A stretch of 64,000 nt of DNA from Marinobacter antarcticus. Its GTDB lineage: Bacteria > Pseudomonadota > Gammaproteobacteria > Pseudomonadales > Oleiphilaceae. This document shows, in pieces, positions 16,947 to 27,328 of the stretch; positions within the stretch are counted from its first letter, which is position 1; every line of letters starts with the position of its first letter. The stretch is from contig NZ_FRAQ01000004.1 in assembly GCF_900142385.1 (NCBI RefSeq), positions 1 to 64,000 on the forward strand, given 5' to 3'. Position numbers and translations under genes: made by a program. Under the pieces are notes generated by a model. It did not search any database and had not been told where the DNA came from. It saw nothing but the letters and a program-made list of their open reading frames with translations.

Positions 16947-18089
16947 ATGTGCGATAACAACTACAGATCATCCGGAAAGCTGATAGGCAATGAGTCCGGA
17001 CTTGTGAACAGCAGATTCATACTGCTCACCGTTATACCCCTCGCAGTGATTCTGATAGCCACTGTTATCTACCTTCTCGGCGGCCGTTATGTTGAAACCG
17101 AAAATGCTTACGTGCGCGCGGACATGGTCTCCGTGGTGCCTGAGGTATCCGGTACCGTTCTGAATGTAGCCGTGAAAGAAAATCAGAATGTGAAAACCGG
17201 CGATTTATTATTCGAGATAGACCCTCAGCGTTATCGGATTGCCCTTGATCAAGCAGAATCTGAACGGGCAGAAGTGCAGACCCAGATCGAAACCATGAAA
17301 GCCAGCTACAGGGAAAAACAGCAAGAGCTCTCGGTAGCCAGGAACAATCAGGCCTTTTCCCAGCGTGAGTACGAGCGGCAAGGAGAGTTAGCCAGAAAAC
17401 GTGCGGTTTCCGAATCGGTGCTGGACAGCTATCGCCACAAAATGGAGCTCGCAGAGCAGCAGGTTCTGCAGGTTCACATGGGCCTTGAGCGCATCAAAGC
17501 CGGCTTGATCGGTGATCCCGATATTGCAGTGGAAGAACATCCGCTTTACCGCAAGGCGCAGTCTGCTCTTGAGGCAGCCCGGAAGGATCTTGACGATACT
17601 CGCGTACTTGCGCGTTTTGACGGCATTGCGTCCAAAACACCGGTAGAAGGGCAGTACGCCAATCCCAGCCGGGCGGCTATGAGTTTGGTATCCGTTGCCA
17701 GTGTCTGGGTGGAGGCCAATCTGAAGGAAACCCAGCTGACCCATATTCAGCCGGGCCAAAAGGTTGAGGTTGAAGTGGACGCCTATCCGGATTATTCGTG
17801 GCATGGTCGCGTAGGCAGTATTGCGGGTGCGGCTGGTTCCGAGTTTTCCGTTTTGCCGGCGCAGAATGCAACTGGAAACTGGGTGAAGGTCGTGCAGCGA
17901 ATTCCTGTGAGGGTTGAGCTGGAAAACACTCCAGACGCGCCAAGGTTGCTGTCAGGCATGAGCGTGATGGTGTCGATTGATACTGGCGCTCAAAGTCGTG
18001 GCCCCGCGTTTATGCAGCCGCTGACGTCCTGGATTCAGCGAGTTTTTGGAGTTGATGCCGCGCCTGAGATGGCCGGAGATTCTGAGTGA
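16947..18089 (+). CDS. HlyD/EmrA-family membrane fusion protein of a multidrug efflux system
   Basis: 380 residues from the ATG at 16947 (GAGGA at 16931-16935); ATG 16917 in the same frame is an alternative. One N-terminal transmembrane helix (ILLTVIPLAVILIATVIYLLGG), then the EmrA start ENAYVRADMVSVVPEVSGTV, a biotinyl-lipoyl-like half, a coiled-coil hairpin at about residues 85-170, and a beta-barrel (TPVEGQYANPS, VWVEANLKETQLTHIQPGQ). It bridges the inner-membrane pump encoded next to an outer-membrane channel. The stop overlaps the GTG start of the pump gene. Confidence 0.88.
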   Translation: MCDNNYRSSGKLIGNESGLVNSRFILLTVIPLAVILIATVIYLLGGRYVETENAYVRADMVSVVPEVSGTVLNVAVKENQNVKTGDLLFEIDPQRYRIALDQAESERAEVQTQIETMKASYREKQQELSVARNNQAFSQREYERQGELARKRAVSESVLDSYRHKMELAEQQVLQVHMGLERIKAGLIGDPDIAVEEHPLYRKAQSALEAARKDLDDTRVLARFDGIASKTPVEGQYANPSRAAMSLVSVASVWVEANLKETQLTHIQPGQKVEVEVDAYPDYSWHGRVGSIAGAAGSEFSVLPAQNATGNWVKVVQRIPVRVELENTPDAPRLLSGMSVMVSIDTGAQSRGPAFMQPLTSWIQRVFGVDAAPEMAGDSE

Positions 18090-19582
18090 GCGAGCAGGCC
18101 ACTGGCTCCGGTGTCGCTAACCGGGGGCTGATTACCGTATCCATAATGCTTGCAACGATTATGCAGACGGTTGATACCACCATTGCCAATGTTGCGTTAC
18201 CCAACATGCAGGGAAGTATGTCTGCCACGTCTGAGCAGATTGCCTGGGTGCTGACCTCTTATATCGTCGCTGCAGCGATCATGACGCCCATGACCGGCTT
18301 CCTGGCCGCCCGCATGGGCCGTAAAAAGTTATTTATGACCGCAGTTATCGGTTTCACCGTAACGTCGATGCTGTGTGGCATTGCCACCTCGCTGGAAGAA
18401 ATGGTGTTGTTCCGTATTTTGCAGGGCGTATTCGGCGCTGGCCTGGTGCCGCTGTCCCAATCGGTGCTCCTGGATACCTACCCGAAAGAGAAACATGGCT
18501 CCGCCATGGCGATGTGGGGTGTGGGCGTCATGATTGGCCCTATCCTTGGCCCGACATTGGGTGGCTACCTTACTGAATACTACAACTGGCGCTGGGTTTT
18601 CCTGATTAACCTGCCGTTTGGTGTTCTTGCTCTGGTTGGCATCTTCTTGTTTGTTGAAGAAACAGAAAAGGTGTCACGGCGTTTCGACTTGTTCGGCTTT
18701 GCGCTGCTTTCGCTGGCTATCGGTTCTTTGCAGCTGATGCTGGATCGTGGGCAGAGTCTCGACTGGTTCTCCTCCATGGAAATCATCATCGAATCACTGG
18801 TCGCAGCACTGTGTCTGTACATGTTTATCGCTCATATGATGACCGCAAAGGAACCCTTCCTGGAGCCAGGGCTGTTCAAGGATCGCAACCTTGTTCTAGG
18901 TCTGGTGTTTATCTTCATTGTTGGCGTGGTACTGCTGGCTACTCTGGCGCTGCTGCCGCCGTTTCTCCAGAACCTGATGGGCTTCCCGGTCATTACTACC
19001 GGCGAGGTGCTGGCGCCCCGCGGTATAGGCAGTATGGTTGCCATGATTGTTGTCGGCCGCCTGCTGAGCGTCGTGGATGCCCGTTTGCTGATAGGCATCG
19101 GCCTTATGCTGGTATCAGTTTCTCTGTTCCAGATGGCGCAATTCAATCTGGATATCAGCCCCTGGGCTCTGGTCCAGACCGGCCTGATTCAGGGCGCCGG
19201 CCTTGGCCTGGTGTTTGTGCCGCTGAGCACGATTACGTTCTCCACACTGGCGACCCGTTATCGCACTGAGGGAACGTCCATGTTCAGTCTGATAAGGAAC
19301 ATAGGCAGCAGCATCGGTATTTCGGTGATGGTTGCGCTTGCCGCCCGGAGCACCCAGACCAATCATGCGGTTCTGGGTGAGCAGCTGACGCACTATCGCG
19401 ATCCGGTTCAGAGACTGCTTGAAGAAGGGGGAGGCCTGGGTTCCGCGGATCAGGCCCTTGCCATTCTCAATGGTGAGCTCAGCCGGCAGGCAGCCGCCAT
19501 TGGTTATCTTAACGATTTTCAGCTTATGGCATGGATGACGCTGCTGGCGATCCCACTGATTCTGCTGTTCCGGAAGCTTTGA
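18086..19582 (+). CDS. DHA2-family MFS multidrug efflux pump (EmrB/QacA type)
   Basis: 498 residues, 14 predicted helices. Family motifs are TVDTTIANVALPNMQG in helix 1, the loop motif FLAARMGRKKLF between helices 2 and 3, and motif C in GVGVMIGPILGPTLGGYL. The start is GTG at 18086, overlapping the adaptor stop (GTGA) with GGAG at 18074-18077. Together with the adaptor it forms a proton-driven efflux system for hydrophobic drugs or toxic organic compounds. No outer-membrane factor gene is adjacent. Confidence 0.9.
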   Translation: MSEQATGSGVANRGLITVSIMLATIMQTVDTTIANVALPNMQGSMSATSEQIAWVLTSYIVAAAIMTPMTGFLAARMGRKKLFMTAVIGFTVTSMLCGIATSLEEMVLFRILQGVFGAGLVPLSQSVLLDTYPKEKHGSAMAMWGVGVMIGPILGPTLGGYLTEYYNWRWVFLINLPFGVLALVGIFLFVEETEKVSRRFDLFGFALLSLAIGSLQLMLDRGQSLDWFSSMEIIIESLVAALCLYMFIAHMMTAKEPFLEPGLFKDRNLVLGLVFIFIVGVVLLATLALLPPFLQNLMGFPVITTGEVLAPRGIGSMVAMIVVGRLLSVVDARLLIGIGLMLVSVSLFQMAQFNLDISPWALVQTGLIQGAGLGLVFVPLSTITFSTLATRYRTEGTSMFSLIRNIGSSIGISVMVALAARSTQTNHAVLGEQLTHYRDPVQRLLEEGGGLGSADQALAILNGELSRQAAAIGYLNDFQLMAWMTLLAIPLILLFRKL

Positions 19583-19623
19583 TGAAAAGCATCAAGATAG
19601 GTTGTTGCTCCGCCACCCGCTCT

Positions 19624-20313
19624 CTATCTCAAGGCAAGCTCAACTGCCTGGGCTGCGTGGATCTCTGTCGTGTCGTATAGCGCAACATCCGTATCGGAGC
19701 TTTGGATCAGCAAGCCGATCTCAGTGCACCCCAGAATAACGGCCTGAGCTCCGCGCGCGGCCAGTGAATCTAGGATATCAAGATACGTAGCTTTTGAATC
19801 AGGATTGATGATGCCCTGGCATAGTTCTTCGTAGATTATCCAGTGTACAGCGTCTCGCTCACCACCATCCGGAGTGATGACCTTGATGCCCTGTTTTTCG
19901 AGACGCTCTCGATAGAATGCCTGCTCCATGGTGAATCGGGTGCCAAGCAGCCCTACCGAGGTTATACCGTCTCTGATGAGTACCTTGGCGGTGGCCTCGG
20001 CAATGTGAAGCAGAGGCATAGTGGTAGCCTGCTCAATCTGCGGGGCGATTTTATGCATGGTGTTGGTGCAAATCAGCAGAAAGTCGGCTCCGCCGGCCTC
20101 AATGGACTGTGCAGCCGATATCAGTATCTTCGCAGTTCCGCCCCAGTCGCCCTTATGCTGGAGAGCCTCAATCTCGGAAAAATCTACACTGTAGAGAACG
20201 ATTCTGGCCGAGTGGAGCCCACCGAGTTGTTCCCGGACTTTCTGGTTGATGAGGCGGTAATAGGTCTGGGTTGATTCCCAGCTCATTCCGCCAATTAATC
20301 CGATGGTTTTCAT
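19624..20313 (-). CDS. Aspartate/glutamate racemase family protein
   Basis: 229 residues. Start KTIGLIGGMSWESTQTYYR is the signature of the YgeA/broad-spectrum racemase family. Both active-site cysteines are present: ICTNTMHK (first) and ILGCTEIGLL (second). It interconverts L- and D-forms of aspartate, glutamate or other amino acids without PLP. It is the last gene on the minus strand of the Liu-linked block, after a 79-base gap from the CrtI-like gene, and converges with the efflux pump gene. Confidence 0.9.
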   Translation of the reverse strand: MKTIGLIGGMSWESTQTYYRLINQKVREQLGGLHSARIVLYSVDFSEIEALQHKGDWGGTAKILISAAQSIEAGGADFLLICTNTMHKIAPQIEQATTMPLLHIAEATAKVLIRDGITSVGLLGTRFTMEQAFYRERLEKQGIKVITPDGGERDAVHWIIYEELCQGIINPDSKATYLDILDSLAARGAQAVILGCTEIGLLIQSSDTDVALYDTTEIHAAQAVELALR

Positions 20314-20392
20314 ACAGCCTCAAATGTTCAGAAGGCGTTCTCAGCTTTTGACGTCACCATTGCTTTAGTGACGCCGGGATCACTGATGTTTT

Positions 20393-22018
20393 CTAGCCCA
20401 CGAACATTTTTTTCGCAAGCGGAAGCCCCTTGAAACCGCTCACGGCCACAGTCGTCAGCAGGCCGCCGAGCATTGCGCCCACCACGCCGCAGGTCATGAT
20501 GTCCTGGCCGGTGAGGTACAGGCCGGGTATGCGGGTTTTGGGCTTCAGCCAGTCCAGCTCGAAGCGGTCAGGGGTGTGATCCAAGCCATAGATTTCACCC
20601 TTGCTGTAGCGGCAGAAGTAGTTGGTGGAAAGTGGGGTGGATAGCTCGTAGTAATCCACTTTGCCTTCCAGATGCGGGAACTTCTCGTACAGCTTCGCAA
20701 GCAGGCGTTGGGCGTATTCTTCTTTTTTGGCTTCGTAATCGTCACCGCGCTTGCCCCAGGTTTTGTCCGCCCATGCTTCGTACCACTCAAACGGGCCAGG
20801 GGCCACGATCTCAATGGTGGCGCGGCCAGGGTAGCGCTCGGAAAAGCTGGGATCTTTGGCGGAAGGGAACGAAATATAAGTCAGCGGTATATCGTTGGCC
20901 TCCGGGTCTTCCATGAAGTCCTGTACCTGCTTTTCGTAATTCGGGCCGGGGTAAATCCAGTAGTTGGTTTTCGGTAGACCCAAGTTCTCAGCGGTATCCT
21001 GCAGGCCGATATACAGGCAGTTGCTGGCCATGGAGCGCTTAACGGTTGTCAGCTTGCCCTGGTAGTAGTCCCAGTTGGGTGCGTCTTTCGGCAGCAGTGT
21101 GTTGAAGGTGTTGAATACGCCGGCGTTGCTGATGACCAGTGGCGAGCGTATCTCCGCACCGTCGGACATGCGAACGCCCACGGCTTTACCTTTCTCGATC
21201 AGGATGCTGGTAACGTCGGCGTAGGTGAAGACTTCACCGCCGCCTTGCTGAACCACCGGGATGATGGTCTTAGCCATTTCGGAAGCACCGCCGATAGGGT
21301 AGTAGCCACCATGCAGGTAATGGCGAGCGATCAGTGAGTGAATGATGAAGCTGGATTCCGCCGGCGGCAGGCCGTTGTCGCCCCACTGGCCGGTGAGCAC
21401 GGCAATCAGTTCCTGGTTGCTGGTAATGCTCTCCAGCACCTCACGGGTGGTTTTGTTGAGAAAGTCCGGAGCCCGGCGTTTGTTGAGCATGCTTAGCGGG
21501 CCGGCGGCCAGATCCGGCAGAACTTTGCCCAGAACAATGCCCGGCATGGCCCTGGATACCTTGCGCAGGTAATCCAGATAGGTATCGATCGCGCTTTCTT
21601 CTTCCGGGAAAGCCTTGATCAGTTCTGCGCGGAAGGCGTCCGGGCCGGCAACCAGATCCACGTGTTTGTCGCCCAGGAATATACGGTCGTAATGAGCGTC
21701 CATCGGCGCCCAGTGCAGCTGGCCGTCGGTGATGTGATCGAACAGCCGCTTGCCCATGGTATGGTCTGCCCCCATGTCGCCGATGTAGTGCACACCGACA
21801 TCCCACTCATAGCCGTTACGGTCGTAGCTGTGCGTAAATCCGCCTGCGGTGTAGTGCTGCTCAAGGACTAGAACCTTTTTCCCCATCTTGCTCATGCACG
21901 CTGCAGCAGTCAGGCCGCCAATGCCGGAGCCGATGATGATGGCGTCGTAGGGGCCGTCCAGGCGGTTGGCGCGATAGCGGCGGCCGACACGAATAGTGCT
22001 GGGTTTGGGGCTGCTCAT
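20393..22018 (-). CDS. FAD-dependent CrtI/retinol saturase-like oxidoreductase
   Basis: 541 residues. The N-terminal dinucleotide fold is YDAIIIGSGIGGLTAAACMS, followed by LEQHYTAGGFTHSY as in phytoene desaturases and all-trans-retinol 13,14-reductases. The C terminus carries GLYLTGQDIMTCGVVGAMLGG, the second FAD-contact block. No carotenoid gene is near, so a desaturase/saturase acting on another lipid or isoprenoid-like chain is more likely. Its start is 81 bases after the stop of the acyl-CoA ligase gene, with an intrinsic terminator between, so it may be a separate unit. Confidence 0.83.
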   Translation of the reverse strand: MSSPKPSTIRVGRRYRANRLDGPYDAIIIGSGIGGLTAAACMSKMGKKVLVLEQHYTAGGFTHSYDRNGYEWDVGVHYIGDMGADHTMGKRLFDHITDGQLHWAPMDAHYDRIFLGDKHVDLVAGPDAFRAELIKAFPEEESAIDTYLDYLRKVSRAMPGIVLGKVLPDLAAGPLSMLNKRRAPDFLNKTTREVLESITSNQELIAVLTGQWGDNGLPPAESSFIIHSLIARHYLHGGYYPIGGASEMAKTIIPVVQQGGGEVFTYADVTSILIEKGKAVGVRMSDGAEIRSPLVISNAGVFNTFNTLLPKDAPNWDYYQGKLTTVKRSMASNCLYIGLQDTAENLGLPKTNYWIYPGPNYEKQVQDFMEDPEANDIPLTYISFPSAKDPSFSERYPGRATIEIVAPGPFEWYEAWADKTWGKRGDDYEAKKEEYAQRLLAKLYEKFPHLEGKVDYYELSTPLSTNYFCRYSKGEIYGLDHTPDRFELDWLKPKTRIPGLYLTGQDIMTCGVVGAMLGGLLTTVAVSGFKGLPLAKKMFVG

Positions 22019-22056
22019 AGGATGAGTATGTCCTTGGTCAATATGGGTTCGGCCCG

Positions 22057-22082
22057 AAAAAAAGACCCCGGGAGTACCGGGG
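22057..22082 (-). terminator. Intrinsic terminator after the liu-linked acyl-CoA ligase gene
   Basis: Read on the minus strand, CCCCGG (from 22082) pairs with CCGGGG across a five-base loop and is followed by TC and a run of seven T's. It lies 18 bases after the ligase stop and before the CrtI-like gene start. Confidence 0.8.
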
Positions 22083-22099
22083 CTCAGATGGTCAGGATT

Positions 22100-23785
22100 T
22101 TACCTCAGCCCCATTTCCTCAATGGAGATTTCCCGCATCTTGAACTTCTGGATCTTGCCGGTAACCGTCATCGGGAACTCATCCACGAATTTGTAGTTCC
22201 GGGGAATCTTGAAGTGGGCAATCTTGCCCTTGCAGAAGGCCATCAGGCCGTCGGCATCAACCGGGGCTGCGTCGGGCCGCAGTTTGATCCAGGCGACCAG
22301 CTCTTCACCGTACTTGTCGTCGGGAACACCGGTTACCTGCACTTCCTCAATGGAAGGGTGGGTGTAAAGGAATTCCTCGACCTCTTTCGGGTAGATGTTT
22401 TCACCGCCACGAATCACCATATCCTTGATGCGGCCGACAATCTGGACATAACCTTCTTCATCCATCGTAGCCAGGTCCTCGGTATGCATCCAGCCGGCGG
22501 AGTCGATCGCTTCGCGGGTTTTTTCTTCATTGTTCCAATACTTCAGCATCACGCTGTAACCACGGGTGCACAGCTCACCGATCTCGCCACGGGGCAGGAC
22601 GTTGCCGGTTGCCGGGTCGACGATTTTGGTTTCCAGGTGCGGCTGAGTGCGGCCCACAGTGGTTACCTGCTTCTCGAACGGATCGAGGGAGCTGGTCTGG
22701 GTGGACACCGGGCTTGTCTCGGTCATGCCATAGGCGATCTGAACCTCTTTCATGTTCATCTTGCCGTTGACCTTTTTCATCACCTCTGCAGGGCATATGG
22801 AACCTGCCATGATGCCGGTGCGCAGAGTTGATAGATCGTAGGACTCAAACTCCGGTTCGGCCAGTTCTGCGATGAACATGGTGGGCACGCCGTAGAGGGC
22901 TGTAGCCTTTTCCTGGTGAACCGCCTGCAGTACGGCCTTGGGTTCAAAACCTTCACCCGGGTAGATCATGGTGGAGCCGTGGGTGATGCAGCCGAGGTTG
23001 CCCATCACCATGCCGAAGCAGTGGTAAAGGGGCACCGGAATAACCAGACGGTCTTTCTCGGTCAGAACCTGACTTTCACCCACAAAGAATCCGTTGTTCA
23101 GAATGTTGTGGTGGGTGAGGGTGGCGCCTTTGGGGCTGCCGGTAGTGCCCGAGGTAAACTGAATATTGATGGGGTCGTCGAACTGCAGCTGACTCTGAAC
23201 CTTGTCCACTTCCTCTTGGCTGACATCACCCGCAAAGCCGGTGAACTCGTTCCAGCTCCACATACCGGCGTGCTTTTCCGTATCGAGGTTGATCACCGCG
23301 CGCAGATCAGAAAGCCGCTGGGCCTTTATCTTGCCCGGTGTGCCGGCTTTCAGTTCGGGCGCCAGGTCATAGAGCGTTTTACGGTAGTCAGAGGCTTTAA
23401 AACTGTCTGCGGTAACCAGTACGCTGATGCCCGCCAGGTTCATGGCATATTCCAGCTCGTGCATGCCGTAGGCCGGGTTGATGTTAACGAGAATGGCGCC
23501 GACCTTGGCGGTGGCGAACTGGGTAACCGTCCACTCATAGCGGTTGGGTGCCCAGATGCCCACGCGATCGCCGCGCTTGACACCGATGGCGAGGAAAGCG
23601 CGTGCTGCCTCATTGACCTTTTCAAGAAATTCTTTATAGGTCCAGCGAATGTCCTGGTGCAGACACACCAGGGCTTCGGTGTCGGGATACTTGTCGGCGG
23701 TGCGATCGAGCATTTCGCCGATGGTCATGCCCAGCAGTGGTGTTTTGGAGGTACCGCTGGTGTAGCTTGGAAGAGTCTGGTTCAT
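22100..23785 (-). CDS. AMP-binding fatty/branched acyl-CoA ligase
   Basis: 561 residues of the ANL superfamily, class of DmdB / medium-chain acyl-CoA synthetases. Motifs: phosphate loop [21 protein letters not shown]5 [10 protein letters not shown]7-A8 [34 protein letters not shown] (quoted in parts: [21 protein letters not shown]), and the catalytic lysine in [12 protein letters not shown]. It lies 51 bases after the AhpD-like gene in the same direction as the Liu operon and is followed by a terminator, so it is probably the last gene of the operon. A role in activating isovalerate or related acids is inferred from position. Confidence 0.88.
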   Translation of the reverse strand: MNQTLPSYTSGTSKTPLLGMTIGEMLDRTADKYPDTEALVCLHQDIRWTYKEFLEKVNEAARAFLAIGVKRGDRVGIWAPNRYEWTVTQFATAKVGAILVNINPAYGMHELEYAMNLAGISVLVTADSFKASDYRKTLYDLAPELKAGTPGKIKAQRLSDLRAVINLDTEKHAGMWSWNEFTGFAGDVSQEEVDKVQSQLQFDDPINIQFTSGTTGSPKGATLTHHNILNNGFFVGESQVLTEKDRLVIPVPLYHCFGMVMGNLGCITHGSTMIYPGEGFEPKAVLQAVHQEKATALYGVPTMFIAELAEPEFESYDLSTLRTGIMAGSICPAEVMKKVNGKMNMKEVQIAYGMTETSPVSTQTSSLDPFEKQVTTVGRTQPHLETKIVDPATGNVLPRGEIGELCTRGYSVMLKYWNNEEKTREAIDSAGWMHTEDLATMDEEGYVQIVGRIKDMVIRGGENIYPKEVEEFLYTHPSIEEVQVTGVPDDKYGEELVAWIKLRPDAAPVDADGLMAFCKGKIAHFKIPRNYKFVDEFPMTVTGKIQKFKMREISIEEMGLR

Positions 23786-23836
23786 TGTCTGCCTCCGGTT
23801 GTTTTTGTCGTCGAGGTCTGAGATTTTGTAAGTCGG

Positions 23837-24415
23837 TTAACGACTCTGGCTGTGGTATTCAGGGTTCGGCCGCATGTCGCTGGCAATCGCTACGCGGTTG
23901 GACATGTTGTAAAAGCCTATTATGTTGCTCAGATCCCAGATTCCACTGTCGCTGAAGCCCACATCTCGAAGCGCCTGCACCTCGTCTTCTGCAACGGTTG
24001 CCGGGGAGCGGGTGAGGTGGGATGCGAAATCAAGCATGGCGCGCTGGCGCTTATCCAGTTTGGCCGACCGGTAATTCATTACCAGGTGCTCGCCCAGCGC
24101 CGGATCACCGCTCATAACGCGTACCGCTGCGCCGTGGGCTACGAGGCAGTAGAAACATTTGTTTTCTGAGGAAACCACCACGGCAACCATCTCCCGCTCC
24201 AGTTTACTGAGCTCGCTTTCGCCCATCATCAGTTCATTGTAGAAGCTGGTGAAGCCATTCAGTTGTTTCAGATTCTGGCTGAAGGCGGTGAGTACATTGG
24301 GAACCATCCCCAGCTTTTCCATGCAGATATCAAAGTACTTTTTGACGTCCTCGGGCAGATCTTCCATATTGGGAACAGGAAGGTCCAGGGCGACAACATT
24401 TTTGTTATTGGTCAT
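23837..24415 (-). CDS. AhpD-like / carboxymuconolactone decarboxylase-family peroxidase-related protein
   Basis: 192 residues. The AhpD-type redox motif is intact: ENKCFYCLVAHGAAV gives E-x2-C-x2-C-x3-H. The rest (LSKLEREMVAVVVSS; LDFASHLTRSPATV; GLSNIIGFYNMSNRVA-like end) matches the uncharacterised peroxidase-related family. It may reduce peroxides or handle redox stress connected with flavin dehydrogenases. It begins 9 bases after the HMG-CoA lyase stop and is therefore in the Liu operon. Confidence 0.85.
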   Translation of the reverse strand: MTNNKNVVALDLPVPNMEDLPEDVKKYFDICMEKLGMVPNVLTAFSQNLKQLNGFTSFYNELMMGESELSKLEREMVAVVVSSENKCFYCLVAHGAAVRVMSGDPALGEHLVMNYRSAKLDKRQRAMLDFASHLTRSPATVAEDEVQALRDVGFSDSGIWDLSNIIGFYNMSNRVAIASDMRPNPEYHSQSR

Positions 24416-24424
24416 GTCAGATCC

Positions 24425-25324
24425 TTAGGGTTGAAGAGCCTGGCCCACTTTCGAGCCGTTATGTCGTTTGAGCTGGCCGGAGATCCACTCGCCGGTGGCG
24501 ACCAGTTTGTTCAAATCCACACCGGTACTGATGCCCAGGCCGTTGAGCAGGTAAAGCACGTCTTCGGTGGCGACGTTACCGGAAGCGCCTTTGGCATAAG
24601 GGCAACCGCCAAGGCCTGCGACGGATGCATCAATAACCGCCACACCTTCTTCCAGCACTGCGTAGAGATTGGCCAGTGCCTGTCCGTAGGTGTCGTGGAA
24701 ATGAGCGGCCAAGCGCTCCACGGGCACGTGCTTTGCCACCGCTTCCAGCATGCGTTTGGCTTTCAGCGGCGTACCTACGCCAATGGTGTCGCCCAGAGAA
24801 ATTTCATAGCAGCCCATGTCGGCCAGCTCTTTGGCGACCTTCGCCACCTGTTCCGGAGCAATATCGCCTTCATAGGGGCACCCCAGCACGGTAGAAACAT
24901 AGCCGCGCACCGGGATGTTGTTCTTTTTTGCTGCTTCCATCACGGGCAGGAAGCGCTCCAGGCTTTCTGCGATGGAGCAGTTTATGTTTTTCTGGCTGAA
25001 GGATTCAGAAGCCGCACCGAATACCGCTACTTCGTCCACGCCCGCCGCCAGGGCATTCTCAAAGCCTCTGAGGTTAGGCGTAAGAACCGAATAGCGAACA
25101 CCGTCTTTGCGCTTGATACCGGCCATCACTTCAGCGGCGTCGCCCATCTGTGGCACCCACTTGGGCGAGACGAAACTGGCGGACTCGATGTGAGTCAGCC
25201 CGCAATCGGCCAGCCGGTCAATCAGCCCGGTTTTGATGTCTGTGGCAATCACCGGGCCTGCCTCGTTTTGCAGGCCATCCCGGGGGCTCATCTCAACCAG
25301 CCGAACCTGTTTGGGAAAGGCCAT
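24425..25324 (-). CDS. liuE: Hydroxymethylglutaryl-CoA lyase
   Basis: 299 residues. It cleaves HMG-CoA to acetoacetate and acetyl-CoA, the last step of leucine/isovalerate breakdown. The family start [17 protein letters not shown] and the active-site signature [23 protein letters not shown] (catalytic Cys in GGCPYA) are present, as is the metal-binding AAHFHDTYG. The start ATG overlaps the last base of the liuD stop region (both at 25324), so translation is coupled. Confidence 0.95.
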   Translation of the reverse strand: MAFPKQVRLVEMSPRDGLQNEAGPVIATDIKTGLIDRLADCGLTHIESASFVSPKWVPQMGDAAEVMAGIKRKDGVRYSVLTPNLRGFENALAAGVDEVAVFGAASESFSQKNINCSIAESLERFLPVMEAAKKNNIPVRGYVSTVLGCPYEGDIAPEQVAKVAKELADMGCYEISLGDTIGVGTPLKAKRMLEAVAKHVPVERLAAHFHDTYGQALANLYAVLEEGVAVIDASVAGLGGCPYAKGASGNVATEDVLYLLNGLGISTGVDLNKLVATGEWISGQLKRHNGSKVGQALQP

Positions 25325-27327
25325 CAGCCCGCCTCCTCAGCGCTTTCTTTCGCGATTTCAATGGCAATCAGTTCCGCGCCTTCCGAAACCTGCTCGCCTT
25401 CGGAGAAGAAAATCTCAGTGACAACACCGTCTGCAGGTGCCTTGATGGCGTGCTCCATTTTCATGGCTTCCATAATGACCAATGTCTGGCCAGCGGTAAC
25501 CGCATCACCCACTTTGGCCTGTACCGCGACAATAGCACCGTTCATGGGGGCGTTAAGGCCGCCTTCGGGCGCCATGTCTTCGGAAACGTAGTTTTCCCGG
25601 TACACCGTGCAATTAAAGGTGTCACCTTCGTAGAAGAGCACTAGCTGGTCGTTGTGCAGGTTGCCATGGATGCTGATCCGATGACCATTGACCACCGCCT
25701 GAAGATAATCGTCATCCAGCTTTGCTGTGAGGCTGTATACGCTGTCATTCACGAACACCTGATAGCGGTCGTCTTTTTCCAGGATTTTCAGTTCGTGTAT
25801 CTCGTCACCCACCTGCAGCTGCAGGGGCTGAGCGTATTCCGAGTTGAGGCGCCAGCTGTTGCGGCGACCGAATGGCGACCAGGGGTCTGTGCTCACGGAT
25901 TCCGTGGATTTGCGCTCTTCCAGTACAAAGCCGGCGGCCAGTACCAGCGCCTTGTGAGTGTCCAGTTTCGATTTCGGGAACAGCAAGTCCCGGTGGGTAT
26001 CGATAAAGCCGGTTGTCAGGTCGGCCTCCCGGAACGGCTGTGAATCGGCCAGGGCATGCAGGAACCGGATGTTGGTTTTTACGCCGGCGATCCGGTAATG
26101 CTCCAAAGCCTGAACCATGCGGTTGATGGCCTGATCACGGGTTTCGTCCCATACGATCAGTTTGGCAATCATCGGATCGTAGTGAATGCTGATTTCATCG
26201 CCTTCGATGACGCCGGTATCTACGCGAACATGGGCACTTTCATCGGGCGTGCTCAGGTAACGCAAGTTGCCGGTGGCGGGCAGGAAATCCTGGTCTGGAT
26301 CCTCGGCATAAATGCGGGCTTCCAAAGCATGACCACGGGTTTTCACTTGCGACTGTTCCAGCGGCAGGGGCTCGCCCCAGGCCACTTTCAGTTGCCACTC
26401 CACCAGATCCTGGCCGGTCACCATTTCGGTAACCGGATGCTCTACCTGCAGGCGCGTGTTCATTTCCATAAAGAAGAATGAGCCATCGACGTCGTAGAGA
26501 AACTCTACGGTGCCAGCACCCACATAGTTGATGGCCTGTGCGGCTTTAACAGCGGCGTCGCCCATGGCTTTGCGGGTTTCTTCACTCAGCCCGGGCGCCG
26601 GGGCTTCTTCCAGAACTTTCTGATGACGGCGCTGAACCGAGCAGTCACGTTCCGCGAGATACACGCCGTTGCCGCTCTGGTCACAGAAGACCTGGATTTC
26701 GACGTGGCGCGGCTGGGTGAGATAGCGCTCAATCAGCATGTCCGGGTTGCCAAACGCGTTCTTTGCTTCCCGCTTGGCAGCGGCGAGGGCCTCATCAAAC
26801 TCGCCCATGTGCTCAACAACGCGCATGCCTTTGCCGCCGCCACCGGCGACCGCTTTCAGTAGCAGAGGGAAGCCGCATTTTTCAGCTTCCTTGCGCAGAG
26901 TTTCCGGAGACTGATCGTCGCCGTGGTAGCCAGGTACCAGAGGTACGCCGGCTTTCTCCATAATGGCTTTGGCGGCCGACTTGGAGCCCATAGCCGCAAT
27001 GGCCGAAGAGGGCGGCCCGATAAATACCAGGTTGTTGGCTTCGCAGGCTTCGGCAAATCCGGTGTTCTCGGAAAGAAAACCATAGCCAGGATGGACAGCC
27101 TGGGCGCCGCTCTGCTTGGCGATTTCGATGATTTTTTCACCGCGCAGGTAGCTTTCTGAGCTGGGTGCGGGGCCGATGTGGAAAGCTTCGTCTGCCATGG
27201 CTACGTGGTGGGCGTTGGCGTCTGCATCGGAATAAACCGCGACGCAACGGATACCCATGCGATGTGCGGTCTGAATAATCCGGCAGGCGATTTCGCCCCG
27301 GTTGGCAATGAGGATTTTGCTGAACAT
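25324..27327 (-). CDS. liuD: 3-methylcrotonyl-CoA carboxylase biotin-containing (alpha) subunit
   Basis: 667 residues. Order: biotin carboxylase N domain ([15 protein letters not shown]), ATP-grasp ([16 protein letters not shown]), biotin carboxylase C domain, linker, and a C-terminal biotinyl domain with EAMKMEH (biotinylated Lys623). With LiuB it carboxylates 3-methylcrotonyl-CoA. The gene starts one base after the liuC stop. Length agrees with MCC alpha rather than with the shorter acetyl-CoA carboxylase AccC. Confidence 0.95.
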   Translation of the reverse strand: MFSKILIANRGEIACRIIQTAHRMGIRCVAVYSDADANAHHVAMADEAFHIGPAPSSESYLRGEKIIEIAKQSGAQAVHPGYGFLSENTGFAEACEANNLVFIGPPSSAIAAMGSKSAAKAIMEKAGVPLVPGYHGDDQSPETLRKEAEKCGFPLLLKAVAGGGGKGMRVVEHMGEFDEALAAAKREAKNAFGNPDMLIERYLTQPRHVEIQVFCDQSGNGVYLAERDCSVQRRHQKVLEEAPAPGLSEETRKAMGDAAVKAAQAINYVGAGTVEFLYDVDGSFFFMEMNTRLQVEHPVTEMVTGQDLVEWQLKVAWGEPLPLEQSQVKTRGHALEARIYAEDPDQDFLPATGNLRYLSTPDESAHVRVDTGVIEGDEISIHYDPMIAKLIVWDETRDQAINRMVQALEHYRIAGVKTNIRFLHALADSQPFREADLTTGFIDTHRDLLFPKSKLDTHKALVLAAGFVLEERKSTESVSTDPWSPFGRRNSWRLNSEYAQPLQLQVGDEIHELKILEKDDRYQVFVNDSVYSLTAKLDDDYLQAVVNGHRISIHGNLHNDQLVLFYEGDTFNCTVYRENYVSEDMAPEGGLNAPMNGAIVAVQAKVGDAVTAGQTLVIMEAMKMEHAIKAPADGVVTEIFFSEGEQVSEGAELIAIEIAKESAEEAG

Positions 27328-27328
27328 G

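Noticed and set aside
19579..19595. Small hairpin at the end of the efflux pump gene
   Set aside because: The stem is only six pairs and no T-run follows, so it is not called a terminator.
22022..23821. Two long plus-strand frames (22022-22831 and 22916-23821)
   Set aside because: They are antisense shadows of the acyl-CoA ligase gene on the minus strand.
24263..25591. Long open frame of 442 codons on the plus strand
   Set aside because: It is antisense to the HMG-CoA lyase and part of liuD, both with clear family motifs. High GC at third positions opens antisense frames, and the translation matches no family.
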